Positions 11,062 through 22,404 of a stretch of DNA of 64,000 nt are shown piece after piece. The position numbers and the translations under genes are program-made. Below the pieces are notes generated by a model that saw nothing but the letters and a program-made list of their open reading frames with translations, searched no databases and was not told the DNA's origin. Numbering within the stretch: the first letter of the stretch is position 1; each line of letters begins with the position of its first letter. Origin of the DNA: Neodiprion pinetum (taxonomy: Eukaryota; Arthropoda; Insecta; Hymenoptera; Diprionidae); the NCBI RefSeq assembly GCF_021155775.2, contig NC_060238.1:13833042-13897041 (forward strand). Direction: 5' to 3'.

Positions 11062-11740
11062 TTACTGACAATTAGACAGATCTTGTGTCGAATCTGTTAT
11101 AACCGATACGAATGCAGTATCTCCAATTTCTTGTCCGATCTGCGAGTTTGTTTTGTTTGATAGAATTTTTAACATTGCATTCAGAATTTGCGGGTTCAAA
11201 TAGTTCATCGTTCTTTGTGTACGTTTGAGTAGTACTTCCAGAATTGGATCATATTGGGACGATAAATGAATGAATTCGCGGAAATTACCTTCTGTAGTCG
11301 TCAAATTCACTTCAATCCTGTAAGCTCGAAACAAAGGATCGTTTGTGGCAAGCATTAGTGTTGCATTAAAAATTCGGACGTAGAAACGGACCGTTAGGTT
11401 TTCATGGGTCAATTTTTATAATTTCTTGCTTATAATCTATGGTCAGATTATCAGGCCAATCTGATTTGCCAGATGAACGACGGATTCTTCGGTGTTCCAA
11501 TGCCACGATCGAAGTATAGACAGCATTATTTGCTTCTGCTGTTCCAAGTCCCAGCTTACGAAAGGTTCAGGATCACTATTAGCGCTCAAACAAGGAAGGA
11601 TTTTGTTGCTAATGTGGCTGAGAGGAGTCGTGGCTTTCGTAAAAAACCTGGAATGCTTTGGTACTTTCTTCGAAAGCTCGACTTCCACTTCATGTTTCTT
11701 TTTTTTTTTTTTGTTGTCGCTTCCTATTTTCTGCACTCCT
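11062..11740 (-). pseudogene. hAT-type transposase fragment (DUF4371 / ZMYM1-like)
   Basis: Two minus-strand frames, 11736-11443 and 11412-11062, read as consecutive parts of one protein. The downstream part has a patch resembling the DUF4371 region of hAT-like transposases and zinc-finger MYM-type 1-like proteins: FREFIHLSSQYDPIL, then YLNPQILNAML, then VSVITDSTQDLS, the last corresponding to the start of the RNase-H-like catalytic fold. The frame then ends, so the remaining catalytic core and dimerisation region are missing. The upstream part is lysine-rich with no visible zinc finger. A stop and frame change separate the two parts. No terminal repeats were located. I read it as a decayed transposon, not a host gene. 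Confidence 0.6.
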
Positions 11741-12411
11741 TGCTTTTTTCTTGTTGAAAATTATTAGCGACATTATAATGGGAATTTGATAATTGTTAAT
11801 AGCAATATCAACATCGGGATATCTTCTATGAACCGTTATAAATGTAAAACGTAAAATTGATTCACCAAGGCGGTGGAATAAACACGGGCGGTTGGGCGCA
11901 ACTGGGTGGTGGGCTGGGCGAAAGGTGTTAACGTTTGTCTCGCTTGAGCGACTTTATGCAAGCATAAATAGGTATTGAGCGTCCGCTGAAGGTTTTTCTT
12001 AGATCGATCGACATTTTTGATTCTGCTCACATCTTTGGAACTTCTAGATTGTACAGGTACATTGTACTTGTGTTCGTTGTACAGCGTGGTTACGTGTACT
12101 CAAAGGACTCAAGTAACGAATTTTCATCATCAAATGAAAAAATATCATAATTAATAATCAGTCGATACGTAGAATCATATGCGTTATTTAACTTTGATTA
12201 GAACCTGCAAAAATATGGTTTGGGGGCCGAGCTGAAGACAGGAGAGTGTCTCTCTGAATACCCAAGGTTATTATCTGCAGCTAGACGCCAATTCATCTTG
12301 CTCAATTTTGCGATGGAACTCTGTAAGAAAATTTATATTGATATTCTCAGAAAACAATACTGAATGTTCGACAGTGACTAGTGAAGCTTGCTACTCGTTT
12401 TTGTTTAACTA
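11741..12411. other. No gene seen
   Basis: AT-rich, short frames only. A poly(T) tract lies just inside the preceding pseudogene at about 11699-11712. Confidence 0.45.
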
Positions 12412-12443
12412 GGGGCTTCGCCCCTGCGCGCTGCGCGCCTCAC
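12412..12443. repeat. GC-rich double-hairpin motif, copy 1
   Basis: Two adjacent perfect hairpins, GGGGC-TTC-GCCCC and GCGCG-CTG-CGCGC, followed by CTCAC. A near-identical core recurs at 49531-49563 with unrelated flanks beyond about 45 bases. Short GC-rich hairpins near a fixed 3' sequence are seen at Helitron-type ends, but no end signature (TC start, CTRR end) is proven. Confidence 0.6.
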
Positions 12444-12579
12444 TCTTTCCTTATACAGTGTTAGACAGGTGAATTTATTTGTGCTGATTTGATCACAGGT
12501 CTGCAACTGTTGATCGGTTGTTTCCGATCAACCCGACATTGCTATTGGCTCCCTATGCAGGTCTGCTCAGATTGTTTTC

Positions 12580-12917
12580 GTGAACGAATCCACTCACATG
12601 TACAAAACCCCCGATGCCATGCATTCCCAATTGCATTTGGCGACTTATTTTGCTATAGTTATTAACTTCCCCATTGTAGAGGAAATTCATAGCTTTGCTT
12701 TAAATAGAATTTCTATGGCTTCAGACAAATTAAAAACTCGTTATGATATTCTAGCCAGGGATATAAAATTTAATCCCAGAGATTCTGTCTGGCTCTTTCA
12801 ACCTCGAAGACAGAAAGGACGTTGTCCGAAACTAAAAAGAAAACTGGGAAGGCCCTGACTTAGTGGTTAACCGGATCAAGGATTTACAGGATCCGAAAAA
12901 ACCTATATCTTCTTTGA
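12580..12917 (+). pseudogene. Gypsy-type integrase C-terminal fragment
   Basis: The open frame to 12858 contains ISMASDKLKTRYDILARD and then DSVWLFQPRRQKGRCPKL. This is the typical tail of Ty3/Gypsy integrases: the tRNA-synthetase-like 'KMKxRYD' region followed by the small SH3-like fold. Shortly after, the expected W-E-G-P continues in another frame (from about 12845), so a one-base shift has occurred. The shifted frame runs to about 12917. No catalytic DDE core, protease or reverse transcriptase and no LTR is visible nearby, so only the tail survives. Confidence 0.75.
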
Positions 12918-13248
12918 GATAACTCTCCTCGAGTTCTGCTGACATGTTTGCCAGTATGATATATTTGAAACGATACTCAGTCTCACCTCTGCGTGTCGAT
13001 CTTGAGTGCCGTATACGCAATACGCCAGCGCGCTAAAAAGACAGTTCCCGTCGGAAATCATCTTGATAATTGTCGTTTGCATGTTTATTTTTTGCGTGTC
13101 AGAAACAGATACCTATAAAGATATTTGTCAAAGACTGTCATAAACAGCCGATGACAGCTGTCAAAGGAAGTTTTGTTTGCTAGATGCTTTTTGTTTTGTT
13201 TTCGGCATCTCACCCCACCACGAACTTCATGCGTATACTATTCTTCTT
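12918..13248. other. No gene seen
   Basis: Likely the remainder of the Gypsy fragment's downstream region followed by ordinary sequence. No ORF of note. Confidence 0.4.
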
Positions 13249-13314
13249 ATAATCTTTTTCGTACTATTGTTATTATAATATTTTTTATACTATTGTTGTT
13301 ATAATCTTTTTTAC
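13249..13314. repeat. 26-bp tandem repeat, 2.5 copies
   Basis: Units begin ATAATCTTTTTCGTACTATT and ATAATATTTTTTATACTATT with exact 26-base spacing (13249, 13275, 13301). Confidence 0.85.
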
Positions 13315-14609
13315 CAGTTCATTTGTTCAGAACTTTTTTAGTAGATAGAGAGATAAGACGTTATGCAAAATTTGCAATGATGTTGAAGAAAACTACTGGA
13401 ATTAACTTATCTTTAGATGCAAGGTTCGACGAGATTGAGAGCCGTCGGTCGTGTAGGTCGGTGTCCGTAGAATTCTGGGGCAGAGCCTCACCTCGAGATC
13501 GAAAGGGTTGATGAATCCGAACGATGGTGAACGTCGGGCATATAGTCTTTGTGAATTTCGAATGATACTCAACTATCGAAAGCTATTGTTTGAAACAGTC
13601 AATTTGGTGCACTCGCGGTTTATATATATATATATACATTGAAAATGATTCTTACAATTATTAATTGAAGATGATAATGTAGCTACTTATTATGATGGAC
13701 ACTTAGTATTACTTCAGGTTAAATCAGGGCCGAACTTGATTTGATTGAGGAAAATCGAATATCACGAAAATGTCTATTCGCGAAATAATGAGATTCAGTA
13801 AAGAACGGTGAAGATTGGAACGTAAAAGATAGTGAGTCTTTTACAGTTAACAGAATAATTGAATGCTCGGTTTTGACGAATTAGGGCGAGACTTTAGGCC
13901 GGTCACAATTAATATTTTCCAACGCTACTCTTGCTCGAGAGGGCTAATCCGGGTTGACGTCTACGCACTTCGCGACTTGGCAGACGAAAGACATGGCTTT
14001 TTGGGCCTGAGGGTCCAAGGAGCTGCAGTTGCAGTAAGTTACAACGGTAATTAGCCAATGACGTGCGAGGGCGACCTCATGGTGCCCAAATCTACACGGT
14101 CGGCGTCACTCCGCGCCTTGCGATGGTGTTCCGACGATTCTCAATCTCGTTGCTTACACGTTTGAGGTGTTGACAAAAAGTATCTCAAGATAAGACTCAC
14201 GCATTCATCCACACATTTTAACAGATAATCTATTCTGAATTAATGGTTCCAAAGTTAGTGGTTTATCCTAATTATTGATGATAATTTTGACTTAAAAAGA
14301 GAGTTATTTCCAGGTTGAGCGCTGCTGATGCTAATTCAGCAGTCTCTTGTCTCAGTTCTCGGTACCAGTTATAAGAAACAAAGTTGAATCTTATACTAGC
14401 GATCGTTGTTGGTCTCTACGTAACTTTTGCCAGGAGGGGTGAAACTCGCCGGTTCAGGCAATATAATATTTCAATGTTATCTATGGCTGTAGCTTTCTTT
14501 ATAGCGTTGAAAGGGAATTTGGAAAACACTTCACGTGTTGAGAGCCCTAGTTATATTGTGATTTCGAAAAAGGTACGCCCAAGCAATACGCTGGACATAA
14601 CACGATAGT
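13315..14609. other. No gene seen
   Basis: Short frames only. A (TA)7 run lies near 13620-13634. Nothing else recognised. Confidence 0.5.
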
Positions 14610-15380
14610 TTTCACCATTACCAGACAAAATTCTCCAGATTCACGCTCTACGTTATCATAGTTTTTATCCTCATCAAGTGCAGCCTCCCGGATTCACATT
14701 TTGTTTTTACCCTTATGGGAAGTATTTCCCTGGAATAGCGCTCTATGTTACCATACTTATCGAGCGAGATCGAGAAACTGCATTACCGAACGCAACCACG
14801 AACTCTCAACCGTTTAATCTCGAACCCTCGCACGTGCCAACTTCAGCAAGGTTCCTTCATTGCGAGTCAGCTTCCAGAAGATTTCCGTATCGTGAGTCTG
14901 CTTTGGAAAGATTCTTTCATCCCTCCGACGATCGACAGGTTTCGAGGGAACGTTGACGTTGGAAGGCTTGCAACGACTCCAAACGAATTTAGGCTGACAA
15001 ACAATTTTTGGAATCGTCTGACAAGTTTCGACGACGTCGAGAGGTCTGTGCACAACGGGTTTTGGTGCGACGTCGAATTTTGAAAGGTTCTAGAACTGTG
15101 AGATAGACCTGCATTGACCCTAAACGAATTCAAGCTGATGAATAATTGTCGCAATCACGCAACAAATGTCGACTTAACGACAAGAGGTCTGCGTTGATCT
15201 GCAAGCCTTTGGTGGGTTTTGGCACGACGTTGAATTCTGGAAAGTTCTGGCGCCGTGAAAAAAACCTGCTTCAACGCTGAACGTAATTTCGCGATCGTCC
15301 GGCAGGTTTCAGTGTAACGTTGTATTCTGGAAGGTTCTGGAATCACCGGAGAGCTTTCCGTGCAACGTGGAGTTCCAGAA
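14610..15380 (+). repeat. Composite dispersed satellite, copy 1
   Basis: Same family as 23315-23765 (inverted), 50130-50720 and 63038-63835. The first half carries CGCTCTATGTTACCATA-like motifs. The second half has units of roughly 90-155 bases marked by GACGTTGAATTCTGGAAGGTT-like boxes at about 15068, 15226 and 15315, each preceded by GCTGACAAACAAT and GTCTGACAAGTTTCGA. Overlapping open frames on both strands here reflect the repeat and not genes. Confidence 0.8.
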
Positions 15381-16870
15381 TTTTTCACATACATTTTTAT
15401 GTTGCTCACAAGGCTTCTAGATATTTTTAAAGGATTGTAACCTACGAACGGTAGGAGAAATACAGCTATAAAATTGATTAAAAAACTGAAACATTTGAAT
15501 TTTAATAAAGAATTGAGATAAGAAGTTTAAAAACTTAAAACATAGATTTTACTAGACTGAACAAGATTAGCAAACAAGGGGAACTTTTATCCCTTAGGTA
15601 GCTGTCGGACCTGGAGGTCTACAGCAATCATCGGGTGACGAGCATGCGGAGGGTGCAGATATGATTCGAACAACGGGTGAGTAAGTGGAGATGGTACGTG
15701 CAGCATTTTCCTACCAACACGGATAGCGAAACTGCTGTGCGATTATGACGGCCCATTCCAGAACATGATGCGGACTACTGAGGTGGATCGGCTGCTGATG
15801 AAATATCTAGGTGGCCAGTATAAGCAAGTAGATTTTCACAACGCGTCGATTTTCGATTAAGTTTCATCAGGAACGAAAATTGATTTCATCATAGTTTATG
15901 CTCGACTTATTAATGCTTGATATGAATGAAAACAGATTTCATAAAAACAAAAAAAAACACTTTGTGCAGTTCACACGTGGTAGAAGTGAAACCTTCAGAA
16001 ACTGAACTGCAAAAGAATGAGGAGAATGCAGTATCAGGAGTAGAATAATTATTCGTTTCATCGATAGTCATTTCATTTCATCAAATCGATAGTAGTTTCA
16101 TTTCGTTACATCTGTCACGTGCAAACGATGATCTGAAGGATCTTTTTCAACGTTATCTAATAGAATATACATGTAATATATTCCCGAGCGGTTAGTAATA
16201 GATTACTTTGAGCTTCGCTTGTATAAAGTGTAAACACACCTGCTGTGATGAAAGTACAGTATTCTGGGTAACAGGATCTCAGTGGTATGGACTAGACGAA
16301 TGGATGGAACTCGTATTGTCCACAATGGTTTATATTTTGTATAACGAAATATATTAAGTACACTATTGCAAATGACAAAGAGAGATTGAGGACGAGTAGG
16401 GTAATTAATTATACTATTAAATATGACCAGACAGATTTAGGACAACTAAGTACTACGTTACGATTTGGGAAAGGTGAGTCGAGGAGTGGAACACACCACC
16501 GATTCACCGAGTCGTTCCGTTAAGAAATCCTGAGTCTCCACGTTGCCTTTCTACGTGATGGAAGGTCCGTTCCAGTGGCCGATTCGATCGATGGGGTGCA
16601 CCACTCGCTTATCTCCGGGCTGAGATCTCATTGATCTCACACTCCTCAATTTCGACTGACTTAAAGATGTCGATGGGTTACAAATTACGGCTTGGTTTCG
16701 TCGGTGGTGGGGCGTTATTCTGCAGAAAAGTCATTGGGCCATTTTTTCGGTGTTAAAGCACACTCTAACTCATCTAGTTGTGTGCGGGGAAGCGACCCTT
16801 GCAGGAATGCGCTGGGCAAGTAGCTTCACGTTTAGCGCGTGTTGCGTGTTTCAAAAGGACCATTCGTAAC
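15381..16870. other. No gene seen
   Basis: No recognised coding sequence. A motif ATCGATAGT-TTTCATTTC, related to the tandem unit at 16871, appears twice around 16060-16110. The stretch 16440-16780 is relatively GC-rich and could be an old LTR; I cannot show this. Confidence 0.45.
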
Positions 16871-17010
16871 ACATCGATAGTCGTTTCATTTCGTTTCATC
16901 GAGTTTCAAATCACTACCACGCTAATTAAGTCAAGTTTTGCATTTCCGTTACATCGATAGTCGTTTCATTTCGGTTAATCGAGTTTCAAATCACCCCCGT
17001 GCTGAAGAAG
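16871..17010. repeat. 80-bp tandem repeat, two units
   Basis: ACATCGATAGTCGTTTCATT occurs at 16871 and again at 16951, each followed by a GAGTTTCAAATCAC box. Exact period 80. The second unit runs into GAAGAAGTTTTC, also seen near 37541. Confidence 0.75.
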
Positions 17011-17448
17011 TTTTCTGCAACGGCGCTAAAGAAGTTTTCACTTCAAAGAAACTTAGGACTACAGTTTTACATTAAATGCATTATATTGATGTAGGAGTGA
17101 TTGAATATTTCTTACTCAATGTTATCGTAAATTTTGTAGTAGTAGCCCATTTTGAGCTGCCCAATGTGGCCGTAATATAGCGTGATGCACACATTTCACA
17201 GTAATATCCGAAAATTTGTTGACAATTTTGGTAACGATGGACAGCCCGTATGCACCAAGTCAAAGGTTTCAACTTTCTCATTCGAAATTTTCTGCGGCAA
17301 AATTTTCATCTTCAATTCTTTTATGTGAATTCATGAGTCATAATGCAGTGACAGGCATCTGATGATGTAATCAAGCGTTTCAAATGGTAAATCGCCACCT
17401 TCTCAGCATAGTCCGTGATAATTACGTGACAGCGACAAATTTTCGTTT
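17011..17448. other. Low-content flank of Polinton locus A
   Basis: No gene recognised. It may include decayed capsid-gene tail sequence. Confidence 0.35.
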
Positions 17449-18403
17449 TTAAGTAAAGCGAGATTTGTGACTCATGTCCAAATTTAAGTTACCGTACGGA
17501 TAAGACTCGGAATTAGAGAAAAGCTTAACGTCAGTAACGTTAATAGTGACTGGCATATTTGCTGGTTTGCTTCTTCGATTCGTTTGAAAACGGAGCATGA
17601 GAAATCGTGGTTTCTCCGAGTGGGTGTACGTTTGACAGTTCAATCGTGTTTCGTGGTTGCCGAAAGCAAAGGATATTCGTACAGCTCCTAACTACGAAAA
17701 CTCGTGGAAACAAGTGCATTCTTCTGAATGAAATTCAAAAGTGTGATTGTCCGTTGATCCGAGAGCTTCACATAGGGTACTAACCATTTCACCTGATTAA
17801 TCACGATTCTAAAATCTTCTAGAATCAGCTCGTGTTTCGCATTACCGATGATCTTGCAATAGTCTTCAGCCAGGCCCAATATCACGCTCAAGGGAACAAC
17901 TACATTGAATTTACTATCGGCATCAGTTGATTTTTTCGTTTCCCTAAAATCGAGGCATCCAACATTTCCCATAAGCCAACTTTGATCAGGGTTGAGCGAA
18001 GCGAAACCCTTCAGCAGGCTGGTCGAATCAACGTTCCTGCATCTATCAATCTGTACAGCGTTTAGTTCGTATCATATATCTTCGAACAACTGGCAGATGA
18101 CATTATTGTCTCAGGTTATGATCGCTACTGCAGTATCGTCTAATTAACCAATTTCCCAGAAATATGCAGTGAACTCTTGCTTGATAATATACATGTATCC
18201 TAATGTTGAACGGTGATTCAAATGTCATCGCCGTTATTAAAAGTTGACGATCCGTAAGGTTTGTGTGCATGTATTTCTTGGCGTACGATTGATTCGTCAA
18301 AGACGACAGTCATCTGAATGGTCAAGATTTCTTCTTCCATAGTATGTAACAAGCAACACAATATAAAAATCACGGTGTTATATCTTGGTAATTCCTGCTC
18401 CAA
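17449..18403 (-). pseudogene. Polinton major capsid protein, broken
   Basis: Three successive minus-strand frames are collinear with the double-jelly-roll capsid protein of Polintons. 18403-18218 matches the N-terminal region (EIHAHKPYGSSTFNN). 17972-17688 carries the central part (VVPLSVILGLAEDYCKII, then a WLVPYVKLSD box and a terminal SFRS). 17643-17449 carries a later part (EKPRFLMLRFQTNRR and a YPYGNLNLD box). Frame changes separate them, and the stretch between 18217 and 17973 is poorly preserved. The same N-terminal region occurs at locus B (51632-51787). The protein would have formed the capsid shell; here it cannot be made whole. Confidence 0.8.
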
Positions 18404-18538
18404 AAATTGTCAGCTTCAGATCAAGAGCTATCAGGAATTCGAGGTGTTAACAGTTCGAGAATAGTTCGATGACTGGCTTGATCGGAGCATGCTGACTTAC
18501 TAATATAACGCTTGGTGGTTAATCTGTTATCCATAATG

Positions 18539-19135
18539 TCAATATTTTATTGTGATGTAATGTCCAGTCTCACAGTTGTAACTTCTCAACGAAAATGAAC
18601 CAGATCTCCGTGTCGATCGACTAATCGAAGCTGCATGTGAACTACGGTTTTGACTTGGTGGTGATCTGCGGGTAAATGATGTGCGACGACACTTCCAAAA
18701 TCTAACATCCTGGCGCAACGATACGGAATAATACATGAGTAGTATGCACTTTGCGCTTATTGACGTATGCACCCGTTGTGATAATGCATTCGACCCGCAC
18801 CGCGTTGATCTTGAGAATAGCTACAGGTATATCCGATTGTTGAGTTTGGTTAACTGCCAATACACGTAGTGGAAGTCCGAGAAGCTGACCAATAGAATCG
18901 TTCGATCTAAAATTCACGAAATGGTTACGTTAGATTTCGCTGCATAACGTATTATTGTTGGGTTTAATGCTGATTTCAATGTTCGTATTTTCAAACGTAT
19001 TTTGAACATACTTTTCGATATCATCAATCTCGTAGCTGCCAGTAGATATGGTCATGTTATCGTGACCAACGTCAACATTGGGAATGGAATTGAAGATTAA
19101 CAAAAATCAAGACCGATGGCATAATTTTGATTCAA
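18539..19135 (-). pseudogene. Polinton minor-capsid candidate, broken
   Basis: Overlapping frames 18917-18702 and 18772-18539, with similarity continuing upstream to about 19135, match the intact 211-residue protein of locus B along its length. Shared boxes include NDSIGQLLGL, CIITTGAYVNKRKVHT and, on the other side of a frameshift, a C-terminal region rich in Arg/Ser. Upstream sequence (KPNNNTLCSEI-like) carries a stop. It sits between protease and major capsid as in locus B. The assignment as the penton-type minor capsid rests on position and recall and is tentative; the homology to the locus B gene is clear. Confidence 0.65.
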
Positions 19136-19256
19136 AGCAACTTAGATCGGAGGAAAATATTAAGAGAATCGAAGATGTTCCCGAAATCGTTGAAGTAAAC
19201 AAATTAGCTATGACTATAAGTGTTTGACTGGCTTCATAAAATTACAAGTTATGTTT

Positions 19257-19620
19257 CTATAGTTTATGCCTTAGAAATTTCAGGCACAAGTGTTCGCAAT
19301 CGAATGTATGGTAATCCTGATATTTTTCATCGTTATACTTAACGCTACCGACACCGAAATATTTTCCGAAGTCTAACTGAGATTGAAGATGACGGAAACT
19401 GTCGAAATTCCTGACATCTTTGCCACATTTCTTGTACAAAACCGAGTATGTCCCAGGAGTGTCCTTATCATCAAGATTGATGACAGCTGCCTTGTCTTTA
19501 CACGGTCTAGTTTGTGCATTTGATTGCGCATTAGAACACCTCGAAAGTATAGAATTTTTATAGTTTTTGAATACTTTAGGAAATTCCAGTTGGTTAACGC
19601 TCAATGTGGTAGATTCACGT
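19257..19620 (-). pseudogene. Adenain-like cysteine protease of Polinton locus A
   Basis: The 115-residue frame shows INLDDKDTPGTYSVLYKK, FDSFRHLQ and a C-terminal FDCEHLCLKFL box, the pattern of adenovirus-type maturation proteases found in Polintons. The Cys-containing C-terminal box is preserved. The residue expected to be the catalytic His after 'PGT' is Tyr (codon TAC). The same Tyr occurs at locus B. Little remains upstream of the conserved core, so the N-terminal part is probably degraded. The frame itself is open from 19604. Confidence 0.75.
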
Positions 19621-19662
19621 TCAGTTTTTCAAAAGACGATGACCGACACCCTTCTTGTAATA

Positions 19663-20085
19663 TTAAAGATAGAAGCCTGTATCTATGACGATCAGTTCCA
19701 TCGTTTTGTAATCCCGTTTGCTTCCCTCCAATTCGCGTTTGGCTGCGCTTGTATTATTCACAGCTTTTGCAATACCCATAGCACCCCCAGCTAACACATC
19801 CGTAGCATTGAGATTGGCAAAAACAGGTATGAGAAGAGGTATAAATCCACCAACTTTCGAAGGTACCGGTAGGATGCGTTGTGATCGAATGTCACGCTTG
19901 CCATCTTCTTTTCTCACAACTTCTCGAGCACCTTGGAGTACAGACTCAATGCTTGTTTTTGCATTGTGGCTCGGAATCATAGACTGTTTTACTACGGGTA
20001 TTATTTCGTCCAAGGAAACATTCTTTGGTTTTCGACCCCCCCCCCCCCCCCCCCCCCCTTCCTAACTTAGTTTCTACCTTCATCG
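19663..20085 (-). pseudogene. Polinton hydrophobic minor protein (PX-like)
   Basis: The 116-residue frame 20013-19663 begins MDEIIPVVKQSMIPSH and has a central hydrophobic and Gly/Ala-rich stretch (GGFIPLLIPVFANLNATD, then GGAMGIAKAVN) followed by a basic KRELEGSKRD segment. Small proteins with this plan are regular in Polintons and may be membrane-active or core minor capsid proteins; function is not established. A 23-base C homopolymer (20036-20058) interrupts the upstream part of the frame relative to locus B. Confidence 0.65.
20036..20058. repeat. Poly(C) tract
   Basis: 23 consecutive C bases inside the hydrophobic-protein pseudogene. The homologous position at locus B (about 54206-54214) has ordinary sequence, so the tract arose after the copies separated. 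Confidence 0.9.
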
Positions 20086-20189
20086 TTCAAGCTACAGCTC
20101 AAGCGATTGCTTTTCACCCAAATTTTCATCCTTTGGAAACACCCGTTTCTATGCTGGTTCAGCTAATATCTTAACTGCAGTGCTTCTAG

Positions 20190-20435
20190 CTTGAAGATTT
20201 TCGCGAATTTTTTAATAAGCTATATCATGTTCGTTAGACGCTGCGTTGAGAGAATTTATACCACAATCATCTATGCGGGGTTTCTTCTTGTCAATTTTGT
20301 ACCAGGACTACAATATTCGTAACCCGGGAAGTGTAAGTCAATCGGAAGTTTGTGGATAATGCTATTCACCACATCTTTCCCACCTAACCACCTTCTCGAG
20401 GATCTCTTACGGTCGCTTGTGTACAGAATCATGTC
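20190..20435 (-). pseudogene. PLA2-like domain protein of Polinton locus A
   Basis: Minus-strand reading from about 20435 gives a basic N-terminal stretch, IIHKLPIDLHFPGYEYC and PGTKLTRRNP, matching the locus B protein (54590-54309). A stop follows soon after. The catalytic His-Asp region appears in a different frame as EHD. The glycine in the calcium-loop motif (YCGPG at locus B) is Ser here. Such phospholipase A2-like modules are known from parvovirus capsid proteins and adintovirus-like elements. Confidence 0.65.
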
Positions 20436-20563
20436 CGCTCTTAAACTGAACTAGAATTTTTATAAACGAAGCACTTAAAGAAAATTCAACCAACCAGTTA
20501 TGTTTAAGATGAGGTTCAAGACAAAATCGATCTAGCTGCCCGTGACGAACCTTGATACCGCTG

Positions 20564-21400
20564 TTAAAGTCGATTTGTTTCTAACCAAGGTGATAAATTG
20601 AATTTCAAGACTCGGTGAATCTTGGTGAGTTGAAGGCCATTTTGTAGAGCTTGTTGCAAATTTCGATAATGCAAAATGTACCGAGTCTTAAGATACAGGG
20701 TTTTCAACGACTTAGCTTTTTTCGCAGTAGGAGGCTCCCTGTGTTCTGTACATAGAGGTCGGCCACGGTGAACGTTGTGAATAGCTTGCAGGTACTCCAA
20801 GTCGACTTCTAGAATATATCTCACCGGTAACTTATCAGCAACGTTGAAATTGAAGCCGTCGAGGTTGGTCACCTATTCAAAACCGCCGTAAAAAAGCCTT
20901 GCGTCATTGCCCAGCCGCGCGCCGTAAGGATTTTTGAAGATTTTTGATAGTACATCAGATATTTTGACTCTTCGTCTGGGTTGTAGTGTGTTGTGCATTT
21001 GTTATTGTCTTTGGCATACCAATTGCACCACTGACTCACACCATCCCTGATACCTCTTTCAATGAACATTACCATGTATATATATATCGGTTAGCAGTTG
21101 TGATTCAACTATGATAAATTCGAACATCGTGTTCTCTGTTAGTCCTGGAGTTATGTCATAGTGTGCTCGATCGAGACCGTAGGCCTTCAGACAACCATCT
21201 CAGAAATTTACAAAGACATCTGCCAAGAGTAAAATCGTGATAACTACGGTGAAAGAACAGTTCGTCGTCGTATCTGCACTTAACGTAGATTCCTATGCTA
21301 AATGGTTCGTGCTCCTGGAATACCTCGGTCTTGGAAGTACTGTGCTGTTAAATTGGTCTTAGCAGACATTCGAAACCAGCAGAAACAATGAAGAGTACTT
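20564..21400 (-). pseudogene. Polinton protein-primed DNA polymerase B, middle part
   Basis: Frames 21075-20869 and 20872-20564, plus weaker upstream similarity to about 21400, align with the middle of Polinton family-B DNA polymerases. MFIERGIRDGVSQ with a degenerate RGWAMTQ box stands where the polymerase motif A (LYGWAM type) lies. YILEVDLEYLQAIHNVH, KTRYILHYRNLQQAL and KIHRVLKFNLSPWLE follow in the order known for these enzymes. The upstream part contains EVFQEHEPFSIGIY. The motif A aspartate is lost, several frame breaks occur, and the sequence stops just before the expected motif C (DTD) region. The protein would have replicated the element. Confidence 0.8.
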
Positions 21401-22404
21401 TTTCCTTATCATGAAAGTTCTTAAATTTCAATGTATTACTTACCGCTAAAGGTAGCACGACTTGCAGTTATTCATATTCATGTAATTTTGTTCGTGAGCA
21501 ACCAAGTTTTCTGTATTATGAAAGGAGTGGAGATACTGATCACACATGTATTCTTCAAATTTTTTTCTTTTGAAATCTGTTTGCGGACTAATCGAGATGG
21601 ATCCTTGATCCAAACATGATGATATTGGGTTGATGTCTCCTCATGGCTGCTTCCATCTTGCTCTACTTTCCGACCCTTAATCGTACTTGAAGTAAAGTTG
21701 ACAATTGAATGCTAGGTCCAGCCTGAGTTACATCCTTAGAACTTCTCCATATCTTTAAAAATAGGATCCAATATATTTTCACAAAACCAGAGTGTGGATA
21801 TTGGATATTTGACAGACTTCGGAACAAAAAAGACCGAATTTCATTTTTTTTTTGTCAACTTTTTAATACATAAAAATTAAAATGTTCAAAATTTTTGGAT
21901 GATGATAGTCCACTGAATGCGTCTAGATGTACCGAGTAGACCCTATAAATTTGAAGTAAATCGTCCAAGCCGTTTTTGAGATATGATGGAGGAAAGTTTG
22001 AAAAACATGGTTTCGAGAAAAACGCGTTTAAAGTTTCAAGTACAGTTATAACTATAAAAATTCTAACTGACCACTAATCCGCGATGCCTGGTCCATAAGG
22101 TACACCTTACTCCTGCTCTTGGAAGTCTTTCAAAGCCGATTTTTCAGCTTTATTTTTTCAGAAGTGTCTCAAGTATAGAGCCGACAAAGAGCAATAGGCT
22201 CAACCTCCAAGCGCTCCGCTCAATGCTCCGAACACCTGTCCCTTCTAACTGCTGTATCTTTATAATGGCTTCGAATATCAAAAAATCACTTCACCTCATC
22301 ACATTCTAGACACATTAAGGAAACAATTTATGCAAAAAAAAAAAAAAAAATTGATTTTTTGAACCCATTAAACCAGAGGGCGCCCTTAAGATGCTGTATT
22401 CTGC
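21401..22404. other. Unrelated insertion between polymerase parts; no gene
   Basis: About 1 kb of AT-rich sequence separates the two polymerase segments. A poly(A) run lies at about 22335-22351. No ends or coding sequence recognised; probably another, eroded element. Confidence 0.45.

Noticed and set aside
12500..12530. Perfect hairpin GTTGATCGG-TTGTTT-CCGATCAAC as a Helitron 3' end
   Set aside because: The bases after it read CTAT and not CTRR, and no matching 5' end was found.
13038..13200. Continuation of Gypsy integrase or a 3' LTR after 12917
   Set aside because: No LTR end, polypurine tract or further integrase similarity could be shown.
14678..15409. Overlapping frames of 79-112 codons on both strands
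   Set aside because: They fall in the composite satellite; similar frames appear in the other copies because of the repeat.
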